Assembly: GCA_030528645.1 (NCBI GenBank)
Contig: JAUMYM010000006.1
Span: 1 to 61,135, forward strand
DNA from: Erysipelotrichaceae bacterium
GTDB lineage: Bacteria > Bacillota_I > Bacilli_A > Erysipelotrichales > Erysipelotrichaceae
Direction: 5' to 3'
DNA: 61,135 nucleotides
The position numbers and the translations under genes were made by a program. Positions 36,131 through 44,715 of the stretch are shown here, piece by piece. The notes under the pieces are model-generated. The model did not search any database, was not told the origin of the DNA, and saw only the letters and a list, made by a program, of their open reading frames with translations. Numbering within the stretch: the first letter of the stretch is position 1; each line of letters opens with the position of its first letter.

Positions 36131-36660
36131 TGATAAAAGATGAAAAAGTAAGCCCAAGTGGCATAAATATTTATCAGGATGATCGTGGTCGAACAATTTA
36201 TTTTGATCGCTTTACAAAACGTGGATATGTAATTACAGATAAAGAAGCGAAAAACTACATGACTTTTCAAAATCGATTTTTCATTGCCTTAGCAGCTTTG
36301 ATTTTGACATATTCTTTGGTTAAGAATATCTTTGTCGCTATCTTTGTTTGTCTTTTGGTTGTTGTAGCTTTAGAGTTAGCGTTTCGTAAAAAGTTCTTGG
36401 CTCATTTGACATATATGTCAAATTTTAAACCGATGCATCGTCAGTGTATTGTAAAACAATTAGCGAATAAAACGTCGAAGACGCGTTTACTATTGAAGTC
36501 GATCTTATATTTAACCTTAGCCGTACTATTGGTGTTAAATGCATTAGAAAAAAAACACGATATTACATTAATCGCTGTTTCTTATGGGATTGCTGGAATT
36601 GTAACGGTTGTTTCTATCGTTCATTTTTTAGCTTATTTTAATGCAAAAAATAAGAAGTGA
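36130..36660 (+). CDS. Four-helix membrane protein of unknown function
   Basis: I do not recognise this 176-residue protein. A hydrophilic N-terminus (about residues 1-45, containing IYFDRFTKRGYVITDKEAKN) is followed by two membrane hairpins, at about 49-85 and 118-168. Its ATG overlaps the nagA stop by one base, so it is translationally coupled to nagA. That is a hint, not proof, of a shared role. A terminator follows directly. Confidence 0.75.
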   Translation: MIKDEKVSPSGINIYQDDRGRTIYFDRFTKRGYVITDKEAKNYMTFQNRFFIALAALILTYSLVKNIFVAIFVCLLVVVALELAFRKKFLAHLTYMSNFKPMHRQCIVKQLANKTSKTRLLLKSILYLTLAVLLVLNALEKKHDITLIAVSYGIAGIVTVVSIVHFLAYFNAKNKK

Positions 36661-36686
36661 GTATTTCTAATTAGAAATGCTCTTTT
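36659..36686 (+). terminator. Terminator after the nagA unit
   Basis: A 10-bp stem (36659-36668 with 36673-36682, one G-T pair) with loop AATT and a T tail; its first bases are in the preceding stop codon. Confidence 0.75.
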
Positions 36687-36744
36687 TCTTGAGGTAAGAA
36701 TAATGATTTATGCAGTAGAATATCTGTATAATGTTTTTAATCTA

Positions 36745-36753
36745 TGTTATAAT
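36745..36753 (+). promoter_or_regulatory. Extended -10 promoter for sepF
   Basis: TGT-TATAAT (36745-36753) lies 25 bases before the sepF ATG at 36779. Another TATAAT at 36727-36732 may be a second start. AGGAGG at 36767-36772 is the ribosome site. Confidence 0.6.
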
Positions 36754-36778
36754 GAACTGGTATTTAGGAGGATTTTTT

Positions 36779-37183
36779 ATGGGAATCGCAGATAAAATCA
36801 AAAACTTTATTGCACCGTTAGAACCTGTTGATGAAGAATTGGAATTAACACAAGAAGAAGCTAAAGTTGTTAGCGAATATGAAGCTCCAAAAAATAAAGG
36901 GGTAGCAAAAGTAGCACAAGATACAAAAATGGTATTATTTGAACCTCGTAGTTTTGATGAAGCGGAAGAAATCGCAAAGCATTTAAAGTTTCGTCGTGCA
37001 TGTGTTGTAAATTTGCATCGTTTACAAAGAGATTACGCACAACGTACTATTGACTTTTTAACGGGTGTAGTATTTGCATTAGATGGTTCAATTCAAAAGA
37101 TTGGACATAATGTTATTTTATGTACTCCAAATTCGATTGGTGTACAAGGAGAAATTAGTTTAGAGTCACTTGAAGAAAACTAA
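36779..37183 (+). CDS. sepF: Cell division protein SepF
   Basis: SepF binds the membrane with its N-terminal amphipathic helix (MGIADKIKNFI) and tethers FtsZ rings during division. The conserved C-terminal domain reads MVLFEPRSFDEAEEIAKHLK, RRACVVNLHRLQRDYAQR and IDFLTGVVFALDGSIQKIG. At 134 residues it is normal. The ATG at 36779 follows AGGAGG. Two predicted -10 boxes upstream rule out longer versions. ylmH, divIVA and ileS follow, the conserved Firmicutes order, though the usual ylmG (YggT) gene is absent. Confidence 0.95.
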   Translation: MGIADKIKNFIAPLEPVDEELELTQEEAKVVSEYEAPKNKGVAKVAQDTKMVLFEPRSFDEAEEIAKHLKFRRACVVNLHRLQRDYAQRTIDFLTGVVFALDGSIQKIGHNVILCTPNSIGVQGEISLESLEEN

Positions 37184-37895
37184 TTTATTTCTTGCTAGAA
37201 TTGAAGATTGGATTTTACAATCTTTAACCTATCAACGTCCCGTTGAAACGGATTTTCTAAGTGAAGAAGAGTATGCAACATTAAAAAATAATGTTTTTCA
37301 TCGCGTCGATTTTATAGAAGATGGTGGTTACCCTCAAGCGATACGAAAGAAAGTTATTTTTAATAGTGAAGGCTATCAAAGTCAAGTTGTTTGTTTAAAG
37401 AGTAAGTATCATAATAAATTTACATCGTTGAGACATCAAGATGTTTTAGGTGCTCTAACTTCTTTGGATATTAAGCGTAATCAAATTGGTGATATTGTTA
37501 TTTTTGAAAATATGGTTGCGGTATATACGACTGCAACAATGGCTTTGTTTATTATGAATCATTTACATAAAATTAAACATATAGGTGTTAAATTTCAAAT
37601 TAGTACTGAAATGTTGTATCAACCGGTACAATTTGAAGAAATAAAGATCAATGTGTCAAGTACAAGAATGGATACGATTGTTGCAGGTCTTATGCATATA
37701 TCACGTAAGGAAGCGAATCGCTATATTGTAGAAGGTCTTGTGTATGTAAATGATGTTGTTGTTATGCAAAACAGTTATCTATGTAAAGAGCAAGATAAGA
37801 TTACCATTCGTCGATTTGGTAAATTTATTTTTGAAGCTTCTTTGGGAGTTAGTAAAAAAGAACGACTGTTTTTATTATTTAAGAAGTATATTTAA
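37170..37895 (+). CDS. ylmH: S4-domain RNA-binding protein YlmH
   Basis: YlmH binds ribosomal particles and has been tied to rescue of stalled 50S subunits and to cell division. The C-terminal S4 domain (about residues 168-225) is clear: STRMDTIVAGLMHISRKEAN, then GLVYVNDVVVMQNSYLCKEQ. The N-terminal part contains FHRVDFIEDGGYPQAIRKKV, typical of the family. The only usable start is TTG at 37170, inside the last codons of sepF (14-base overlap) with a weak ribosome site, so translation is probably coupled to sepF. Confidence 0.88.
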   Translation: MKKTNLFLARIEDWILQSLTYQRPVETDFLSEEEYATLKNNVFHRVDFIEDGGYPQAIRKKVIFNSEGYQSQVVCLKSKYHNKFTSLRHQDVLGALTSLDIKRNQIGDIVIFENMVAVYTTATMALFIMNHLHKIKHIGVKFQISTEMLYQPVQFEEIKINVSSTRMDTIVAGLMHISRKEANRYIVEGLVYVNDVVVMQNSYLCKEQDKITIRRFGKFIFEASLGVSKKERLFLLFKKYI

Positions 37896-37911
37896 TCTAG
37901 GAGGTGAAATT

Positions 37912-38397
37912 GTGAGCGAAAAGTTTCGTATGATGAAAAATGGATACGATCGTTTTGCGGTGGATGATGCCATTAGTGAATATCAAAGTACCATTTCCTA
38001 TTTAAATATACAGAATGATTTATATTTGAAAGAAATTAATCGATTAAAAGAAGAAATGAAGCAGTTAAAAGAAGAACTTGCGGATGTCTCTTTGCAAGTG
38101 CAAACAAAAGAGAGTGCATATCAAGAAATTTCTCGTTTAGCAATTAAAGAAGCTAACTCTGTCATTGGTTGTGCCAGTAATAATGCGGATGTGATTGTGA
38201 AAGAAGCCTTAACAACTGCTCGCATTATTATTACAGAGTTAAGCACGATTACATCTTCAACAGATCTTATAAAAAAAGATATGATTATGAAACTTAATCA
38301 ACTGAAACAAGATATTGATGATATAATGTTACCAAGGCTTCCCGACATTCGTTGGATTGAAGCGATTAATAAAGAAAGCGATGAGCAAGACAAGTAA
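37912..38397 (+). CDS. divIVA: DivIVA-family cell-pole protein
   Basis: DivIVA binds curved membranes at poles and septa and recruits partners. The N-terminal lipid-binding domain reads SEKFRMMKNGYDRFAVDDAI, followed by coiled coil (about residues 28-75, KEINRLKEEMKQLKEELADV) and a second helical part. GTG at 37912 is the start, preceded by TAGGAGGTG; longer versions lie inside ylmH. At 161 residues it is normal. Its stop codon sits inside stem I of the downstream T-box. Confidence 0.92.
   Translation: MSEKFRMMKNGYDRFAVDDAISEYQSTISYLNIQNDLYLKEINRLKEEMKQLKEELADVSLQVQTKESAYQEISRLAIKEANSVIGCASNNADVIVKEALTTARIIITELSTITSSTDLIKKDMIMKLNQLKQDIDDIMLPRLPDIRWIEAINKESDEQDK
38319..38327 (+). promoter_or_regulatory. 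Possible internal promoter for the ileS T-box
   Basis: TGA-TATAAT (38319-38327) is an extended -10 inside divIVA, about 64 bases before the first paired base of the T-box. The -35 is poor. Without it, ileS would rely on readthrough from sepF. Confidence 0.4.
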
Positions 38398-38590
38398 CTA
38401 TAAAGGATTTTATAGAGAGTTTGGGGTTGGTGGAACCAAATAGAGAGTTTATAGTTGTATCACTTGCAAGTATTATCAGGAAATGGATAATCGTAGGCTT
38501 TGCGTTAAAAGGCAAAAGGGCATATGTTTACATATGAACTAAGGTGGTACCGCGGAAATTTTCGTCCTTAGATTATTAAGGACTTTTTTT
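38391..38590 (+). ncRNA. T-box riboswitch controlling ileS (isoleucine, AUC specifier)
   Basis: The T-box sequence AAGGTGGTACCGCGG is at 38541-38555. A terminator follows: GTCCTTA / TAAGGAC (38564-38570 and 38577-38583) plus seven Ts. Stem I pairs CAAGT (38391-38395) with ACTTG (38462-38466) and AACTATAAA (38396-38404) with TTTATAGTT (38448-38456). This leaves AUC (38459-38461), an isoleucine codon, unpaired opposite an AGUA motif. The AGAGAG and GGTGG elements are at 38414-38419 and 38429-38433. Uncharged tRNA-Ile would favour the antiterminator. Stem I is short and begins inside divIVA. Confidence 0.92.
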
Positions 38591-38604
38591 ATTGGAGGAT
38601 AGAT

Positions 38605-41331
38605 ATGGAATTAAAAGATACGTTATTAATGCCTAAAACAGAATTTGAAATGCGAGGGAATTTACCTACAAAGGAACCAAAGATTTTACAAACATGGATA
38701 GAAGATCGTCATTATGAGGAAATTTTAAAGCGACATGAAGGAAAGCCTTCTTTCATTTTGCATGATGGTCCTCCTTATGCCAATGGAAATCTTCATGCAG
38801 GAACGGCGATGAATCGTACGATTAAAGATATTATTGTACGTTCACATGCGATGAGTGGTTATTATACACCATTTTTTCCTGGTTGGGATACACATGGTTT
38901 ACCAATTGAAAATGCCATGGCAAAACTTGGGGTAAATCGTAAAGAAATGACTTCAGCACAATTTAGAAAGAAATGTGAAGAGTTTGCTTTAAAGCAAGTA
39001 GAAATACAAAAAGAAACAATGATTCGTTTAGGAACCATTGCAGACTATGATCATCCTTACATTACCTTATTTAAAGAGTTTGAAAGTAGAGAGATACAGT
39101 CATTTGCGAAAATGGCATTAGATGGCTTAATTTATCAAGGTTTAAAACCCATTTATTGGTCACCTGTACAGGAAACAGCAATTGCAGATAGTGAAATCGT
39201 ATATATTGATAAGAAAGATCCAGCTATCTTTGTGGCATTTGACGTACTGGATGGTAAAGGGGTTTTAAGTGATGAACGTTTTATTATCTGGACAACAACA
39301 CCTTGGACAATACCAGCTAATTTAGCGATTTGTTTAAATGAATCTTTTGATTATGCAGTTGTAAAAACAAATAAAGGAAAGTTGGTTGTTTTAGCAAGTA
39401 AGGTAGATGAACTATTACAAAAATTTAATCTTGAACATTTAGGGATTGAAAAACTATATAAAGGGAAAGAGTTAGAATATATTACTGTTAAGCATCCATT
39501 TTATCCAGAGCGTCCATCTTTGGTTATTTTAGGAAATCACGTTACAGATGAAGATGGTACAGGATGTGTCCATACTGCTCCAGGGCATGGTAGTGATGAC
39601 TTCTATGTTGCAAGTAAGTATGGAATTGCACCATTTTGTCCGGTGGATGAAAAAGGATGTATGATGCCTGAGGCAGGAGAAGACTTGGTTGGTTTATTTG
39701 TTGATGATTGTAGTAAAAAAGTAATTACGAAATTAAATGAGTTAAATGCTTTAATGCACGTTGAAACAATCGTGCATAGTTATCCGCATGATGAACGTAT
39801 GAAAAAACCGGTTATTTTCCGTGCAACGGTACAATGGTTTGCATCTATTGAAAAGGTACGTGAAAAATTACTGGCAGAAATTAAAAGTGTAAACTGGGAA
39901 AATCAATGGGGTGAAGTTCGACTTTACAATATGATTAAAGATCGTGGCGATTGGTGTATTTCAAGACAACGCCTATGGGGAGTACCAATTCCAATCATTT
40001 ATAATGAAGATGGCTCACCAATCATGGAAAAAGAAGTCTTTGATCACATTGCTGATTTAGTACTTCAACATGGTTCTAATGTTTGGTTTGAAAGAGAAGC
40101 GAAAGATTTATTACCGTTAAATTATAAAAATCCAAAATCACCAAATGGTTTATTTACCAAAGAAAAAGATATTATGGATGTTTGGTTTGATTCAGGTTCA
40201 AGTTCCAATGAGTTACAAGCAAGAGGACTTCGTTATCCTGCTGATTTATACTTTGAAGGTAGTGACCAATATCGTGGTTGGTTTAACTCTTCGTTAATCA
40301 TAGGTAGCATTGTGCATGGACAAGCACCATATAAGTCTGTACTATCACATGGTTATGTATTGGATTCAAAAAGAGAAAAAATGAGTAAATCTCGTGGTAA
40401 TGTCTTAAATCCAATTGATGTAATTAATAAGTACGGAGCTGATATTTTTAGACTTTGGGCAAGTAATGTCGATTTTAAACAAGATATGTGTATCGGTGAT
40501 GATAACTTAAAACAAGTTTCAGAGTTATATCGTAAAGTTCGTAATACGTTTAAATTTATGTTAGGTACACTACATGATTTTGATGCTTCAAAAGATCTTG
40601 TTGCTTATAAGGATTTAACAGAAGTTGATCAATATATTTTGATACGTTTAAACGAAACATTAAATGATGTAAAAGAAAAATATTTACGTTATGACTATGT
40701 CGGTTTAAGTGGGCAATTGATGAATTTAATGACCAATGAATTAAGTAGTTATTATTTAGATTTTTCTAAGGATATTTTATATATTGAGAAAATGGATAGT
40801 GTACGTCGTAGACAAGTACAATCTGTTATTTATCAATGTGTAAATGTTTTAAGTAAATTATGGGCTCCAATTTTAGTGTTTACGATGGAAGAGGTTTGGA
40901 GTAACTTTAAACATCATCAAGAAAAGAGTATCCATTATCATGATTTCCCTGTTACAGAAATGTATGAAAATAGTCAAATTATCAAAGATAAATTTGCTCG
41001 TTTGTTCTTAATTCGTAGTGATGTATTTAAAGCTTTAGAAGTATCACGTGCAGAAAAAATAATTGGAAAACCATTAGAGGCAACGGTACAATTAGATGTT
41101 TCCGACGAAGATAAAGCGTTATTATTATCAACTTTAGATGGTAAGGTTGCTCAATGGCTGATTGTTTCTAACGTTGAATTTGTATCAAATAGTGCCTTTA
41201 CTCAATATGAAACATGTAAAGTAAATATCGTTAAGGCAGAAGGAACAGTATGTCCAAGATGTTGGAATGTAGTTAAGGATATTGATGAAGAAGGTTTGTG
41301 TTGCAGATGTCATGAAGTCTTAAAGAAGTAG
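38605..41331 (+). CDS. ileS: Isoleucyl-tRNA synthetase with an altered HIGH motif
   Basis: This class Ia synthetase charges tRNA-Ile. It is full length at 908 residues, with WTTTPWTIPANLAICL (editing domain), MDVWFDSGSSSNELQ, EKMSKSRGN (the KMSKS loop) and a C-terminal zinc finger CPRCWNVVKDIDEEGLCCRC. The HIGH motif is altered: residues 61-70 read GNLHAGTAMN, so positions 64-67 are HAGT and the second histidine is threonine. GGAGG precedes the ATG. Expression is governed by the T-box directly upstream. The KMSKS loop and the rest of the protein look intact, so it is probably active. Confidence 0.96.
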   Translation: MELKDTLLMPKTEFEMRGNLPTKEPKILQTWIEDRHYEEILKRHEGKPSFILHDGPPYANGNLHAGTAMNRTIKDIIVRSHAMSGYYTPFFPGWDTHGLPIENAMAKLGVNRKEMTSAQFRKKCEEFALKQVEIQKETMIRLGTIADYDHPYITLFKEFESREIQSFAKMALDGLIYQGLKPIYWSPVQETAIADSEIVYIDKKDPAIFVAFDVLDGKGVLSDERFIIWTTTPWTIPANLAICLNESFDYAVVKTNKGKLVVLASKVDELLQKFNLEHLGIEKLYKGKELEYITVKHPFYPERPSLVILGNHVTDEDGTGCVHTAPGHGSDDFYVASKYGIAPFCPVDEKGCMMPEAGEDLVGLFVDDCSKKVITKLNELNALMHVETIVHSYPHDERMKKPVIFRATVQWFASIEKVREKLLAEIKSVNWENQWGEVRLYNMIKDRGDWCISRQRLWGVPIPIIYNEDGSPIMEKEVFDHIADLVLQHGSNVWFEREAKDLLPLNYKNPKSPNGLFTKEKDIMDVWFDSGSSSNELQARGLRYPADLYFEGSDQYRGWFNSSLIIGSIVHGQAPYKSVLSHGYVLDSKREKMSKSRGNVLNPIDVINKYGADIFRLWASNVDFKQDMCIGDDNLKQVSELYRKVRNTFKFMLGTLHDFDASKDLVAYKDLTEVDQYILIRLNETLNDVKEKYLRYDYVGLSGQLMNLMTNELSSYYLDFSKDILYIEKMDSVRRRQVQSVIYQCVNVLSKLWAPILVFTMEEVWSNFKHHQEKSIHYHDFPVTEMYENSQIIKDKFARLFLIRSDVFKALEVSRAEKIIGKPLEATVQLDVSDEDKALLLSTLDGKVAQWLIVSNVEFVSNSAFTQYETCKVNIVKAEGTVCPRCWNVVKDIDEEGLCCRCHEVLKK

Positions 41332-41348
41332 GTAAACCTACTTCTTTA
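41325..41348 (+). terminator. Terminator after ileS
   Basis: An 8-bp stem GAAGTAGG / CCTACTTC (41325-41332 and 41337-41344) with loop TAAA includes the ileS stop codon; the T tail is short and interrupted. Confidence 0.6.
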
Positions 41349-41390
41349 TCTTGTTTTAGAAATGTGCTATTATCAAAAGGAGGTGATGGA

Positions 41391-42524
41391 ATGAAAATTG
41401 ATTTTTCTAATCGTATCAAAGAGAATGTTATATCTGGTATTTTAGTTGGATTAGTTATTGTTAGTGTTTATTTCTTATTTTTAAATTTTAATAGCGTAAA
41501 AGCAATTTTAACGAAAACCTTTGACATATTACTTCCTTTTATATCGGGTTTTGCCTTAGCATTTATTTTATTACCAATTACCAATCACATTGAACGTATT
41601 TTACCAAAGTCTATGAAGTTTGCGACACGCCGTAAAATTTCAGTGTTTTTATCTATGTTGTGTTTCTTTTTGGTATTATCCACGTTTCTTGGTATTTTAA
41701 TACCACAACTAGTATTTAGTGCAACACAACTATCAAATAAAATGTCGGAATACATCACCAATGCTTCAAAATTTATTATGGACTTAAATACAAATCTTAA
41801 TATCAGTAGTGAAGTCTCTAACTATATTTTAAGTACAGGTAGTGGTATTGTAGATAATGTAATTGTTTCGATAAGAAATTATTTACCACAGTTATTATCA
41901 AGTTCGATTAACTTCATTACAAAAACGTTTTCTATGATTATTGGTATTATCATTGCGGTATATATCTTACTGGATCGTGAGAAGTTTGCTTTGCAAATTA
42001 AAAAAACTGTTTATGGTTTATTTGGTGTTAATGTTGGAAATCGTTTTGTATCCATTATGAAGTTATCAAATCGTGTCTTTAATAGTTTCATCATTGGGAA
42101 AATTATAGATTCTATTATCATTGGAATTTTATGCTTTATAGGTATGACTATCTTTAAGTTTGACTATGTCTTATTGATTAGTTTCATTGTCGGTTTAACA
42201 AACATGATTCCTGTTTTTGGACCTTTTATTGGAGCGATACCTGGAATATTTATCTTATTTATTATTAATCCAATTAGCGCATTGTGGTTTGCTTTATTTA
42301 TATTAGGCTTACAACAATTTGACGGTAATATTTTAGGTCCATATATTCTTGGTGACTCGTTAGGTTTATCAAGTTTGTGGGTTATGTTTGCAATCTTATT
42401 AGGTGGTGGGTTGTTTGGTATTGTAGGAATGTTCTTAGGAGTTCCTGTCTTTGCGATTTTCTATCACTTATTTAAAGGGTTTATTTACCGACGATTGCAT
42501 CATCAAAATATAAATATAAATTAA
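41391..42524 (+). CDS. AI-2E family transporter (PerM/YdiK type)
   Basis: This membrane protein of 377 residues has about eight hydrophobic segments and the family hallmarks: PFISGFALAFILLPITN near the start, VYILLDREKFALQIKK in the middle and MIPVFGPFIGAIPGIF, FDGNILGPYILGDSLGLSSL near the end. Characterised members export autoinducer-2 or act as sodium/proton antiporters. The substrate here is open. The ATG at 41391 follows AGGAGGTGA. It is convergent with pgi and shares a bidirectional terminator with it. Confidence 0.88.
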   Translation: MKIDFSNRIKENVISGILVGLVIVSVYFLFLNFNSVKAILTKTFDILLPFISGFALAFILLPITNHIERILPKSMKFATRRKISVFLSMLCFFLVLSTFLGILIPQLVFSATQLSNKMSEYITNASKFIMDLNTNLNISSEVSNYILSTGSGIVDNVIVSIRNYLPQLLSSSINFITKTFSMIIGIIIAVYILLDREKFALQIKKTVYGLFGVNVGNRFVSIMKLSNRVFNSFIIGKIIDSIIIGILCFIGMTIFKFDYVLLISFIVGLTNMIPVFGPFIGAIPGIFILFIINPISALWFALFILGLQQFDGNILGPYILGDSLGLSSLWVMFAILLGGGLFGIVGMFLGVPVFAIFYHLFKGFIYRRLHHQNININ

Positions 42525-42556
42525 AAACAAGGTTTGAAAACCTTGTTTTAATTTTT
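42525..42556. terminator. Bidirectional terminator between the AI-2E-type gene and pgi
   Basis: An 11-bp stem (42525-42535 with 42539-42549) has T-rich tails on both strands and overlaps the pgi stop codon. Confidence 0.8.
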
Positions 42557-43822
42557 ACCTAATAATTTAAACATATTCTTTTTATAGACTTCAACGCCCG
42601 GTTGATTAAATGGATTAATATCTAATAAATAGCAACTAACTCCACATGCGATGAAGAAGAAATATGCCATGTATCCAAAGCTTCTAGCTGAAGTATCTTC
42701 AAGTGTAAGGATAATGTTTGGTACATTTCCTTCTTTTTCATGAGCTAATAGGGTTCCTTGCATAGCCATCTTATTAACCCAATCTAGTGATTTACCGGCT
42801 AAGTAATTCATGTTATCTAAATTATCTTCATCACTTGGGAATGTTCCATCTAACATTGGTTTATCAATTAAAAGTAGAGTTTCAAATAATACACTACTAC
42901 CTTCTTGGATAAATTGACCAAGTGAGTGTAAATCTGCTGAGAATGTACATGAAGTAGGTAGTAATCCTTTTCCTTCTTTTCCTTCTGATTCTCCAAATAA
43001 TTGTTTCCACCATTCAGTAACCATTTGTAAATGTGGTTCATATGTAACAAGCATTTCAGCTTTTTTACCTTGATTGTCTAGGATTCTTCTTGCAACAGCG
43101 TATTGATATGCGATGTTTGTTTTTACATCATCATTGTTAAATGTATGGTAGGCATCCAATGCTCCTTGCATCATTTCATCAATATTTACTCCGGCAATGG
43201 CTAATGGTAGTAAACCAACCGGTGTTAATACTGAATAGCGACCTCCAATATCGTTTGGAATTGTAAAGGTTTGATACCCTTCTTTCATCGCCAATTCTTT
43301 TAATGTTCCTTTACAAGCATCTGTTGTAGCGATAATGCGTTGTTTACATTCTTCTTTGCCATATTTCTTTTCCATGATTTGTTTTAACATACGAAAAGCA
43401 ATGGCTGTTTCTGTTGTTGTTCCAGACTTGCTAATTACATTTAAGACTACGCTTTTATCTTCAATGTATTGTTCCACTTGTTTGAAGTATGTACTTGAAA
43501 AGGTATTTCCAATATAAATGACTTTTGTTTTTAATTGAGGATATAGACCATAAATCATTTCTAAAGCACTACGTGCACCAAGGTAAGATCCCCCAATTCC
43601 ACAAACCAATAGTACTTCTGCTTTGTCTTTAACGACATTAGCGACTGTTTTAATTTTTTCAAATTCAGCCTTATCATATTCTAATGGCCATTTTACCCAT
43701 CCAACGTAGTCATTACCTAAACCAGTTTTATTATGTAACATGTCATGAGCTACTTTCACTTTGCTAGCGTAATCTTCTACGTTTTCCTTTAATAATGCAT
43801 GTGTTAAATCTAATTTAATCAT
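42548..43822 (-). CDS. pgi: Glucose-6-phosphate isomerase
   Basis: This enzyme interconverts glucose 6-phosphate and fructose 6-phosphate. Signature 1 is DIGGRYSVLTPVGLLP and signature 2 is GVEVYKKNMFKLLGK at the C-terminus. VISKSGTTTETAIAFRML binds the phosphate. At 424 residues it matches the shorter Gram-positive form. The ATG at 43822 follows GGAGG and overlaps the stop region of the upstream S1-domain gene by eight bases, so the two are coupled on the minus strand. Confidence 0.96.
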   Translation of the reverse strand: MIKLDLTHALLKENVEDYASKVKVAHDMLHNKTGLGNDYVGWVKWPLEYDKAEFEKIKTVANVVKDKAEVLLVCGIGGSYLGARSALEMIYGLYPQLKTKVIYIGNTFSSTYFKQVEQYIEDKSVVLNVISKSGTTTETAIAFRMLKQIMEKKYGKEECKQRIIATTDACKGTLKELAMKEGYQTFTIPNDIGGRYSVLTPVGLLPLAIAGVNIDEMMQGALDAYHTFNNDDVKTNIAYQYAVARRILDNQGKKAEMLVTYEPHLQMVTEWWKQLFGESEGKEGKGLLPTSCTFSADLHSLGQFIQEGSSVLFETLLLIDKPMLDGTFPSDEDNLDNMNYLAGKSLDWVNKMAMQGTLLAHEKEGNVPNIILTLEDTSARSFGYMAYFFFIACGVSCYLLDINPFNQPGVEVYKKNMFKLLGKN

Positions 43823-44168
43823 TTTGAGCCTCCTTAATCCATTGTGGCATTTTCTCTTTAATTGATGTAAAACCAATTTTCATTTGTGGTAATCTTTGCA
43901 TATAATTTCTTTTATATTGATTGCGTCGATTTTTGTGTAGGGCTTTAATGGATAGACGTAGTTGATGTGTTTGAGAATCTACATCAATCACTTTTACTTT
44001 TACATGATCTTTTAGAGATACAAATAATCGTACATCTTTAACAAAGCCATCACTTAATTCTGAAATATGAATCAAACCAATCGCACCATCTTCAAAAGCG
44101 ACAAAGACACCATATGGTTGTATACCGGTTACGATGCCATCTACAACCATTCCTGGCTTATATTGCAT
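43815..44168 (-). CDS. S1 RNA-binding domain protein (YugI/CvfD-like)
   Basis: A single S1 domain (residues about 3-75) reads PGMVVDGIVTGIQPYGVFVA, then IGLIHISELSDGFVKDV and HVKVKVIDVDSQTHQLRLSI. A short basic tail rich in Lys, Arg and Asn follows. Length (117 residues) and layout match the YugI/general stress protein 13 and CvfD group, which bind ribosomes and modulate translation. The ATG at 44168 follows GGAGGT. Overlap with pgi couples the two genes, an arrangement seen in other Firmicutes. Confidence 0.88.
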   Translation of the reverse strand: MQYKPGMVVDGIVTGIQPYGVFVAFEDGAIGLIHISELSDGFVKDVRLFVSLKDHVKVKVIDVDSQTHQLRLSIKALHKNRRNQYKRNYMQRLPQMKIGFTSIKEKMPQWIKEAQND

Positions 44169-44245
44169 ATTTACCTCCAATACCTGATATATTATACCAT
44201 ATATTTTTTAAAATTATGATATACTTATTAGGCGAGGTGAGTCAT

Positions 44246-44707
44246 TTGAAACTTATGTTAGATCAGATGTATCCTTTTTGGGCATGTATTATTTCTATGT
44301 TATCGGCACAGTTATTAAAGCCGTTGTTTCATTATTTAAAGACAAATAAATGGGATTGTTCACAGATATGGGCAAGTGGTGGCTATCCATCTTCTCATAC
44401 AGCTGCAGTGTCTGCCTTAAGTTTATCGGTTGGTATTCAAGAACGTTTCTCAAGTACAATTTTTGCGGTTGTGTTGGCATTTTCTATGATTGTTGCCTAC
44501 GATGCTGCAAATGTACGTCGATATGCTGGACGTAATATACAAATAACACAACAGCTAATTAAGGATGTTCAAGAGATTACGGATGTGAAGTTAGATGATC
44601 CCGTATATTTTTTAAAGGTGAAAAATGTACTAGGACATGAATGGTTAGAAGTATTTGGTGGCATCCTACATGGAGTTATGATCGCATTGATATTGTTTTA
44701 TTGGTAG
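44246..44707 (+). CDS. Divergent PAP2-family membrane protein (YuiD-like)
   Basis: This membrane protein of about 153 residues belongs to the DUF212/YuiD group, distant relatives of acid phosphatases and haloperoxidases. The family motif is ASGGYPSSHTAAVSALSLSV, followed by VAYDAANVRRYAGRN and the C-terminal LGHEWLEVFGGILHGVMIAL. The start is set at TTG 44246, seven bases after GAGGTGA; an ATG at 44255 is the alternative. Longer readings run into the divergent promoter. Physiological role is unknown. Confidence 0.82.
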   Translation: MKLMLDQMYPFWACIISMLSAQLLKPLFHYLKTNKWDCSQIWASGGYPSSHTAAVSALSLSVGIQERFSSTIFAVVLAFSMIVAYDAANVRRYAGRNIQITQQLIKDVQEITDVKLDDPVYFLKVKNVLGHEWLEVFGGILHGVMIALILFYW

Positions 44708-44715
44708 AGGAAGTT

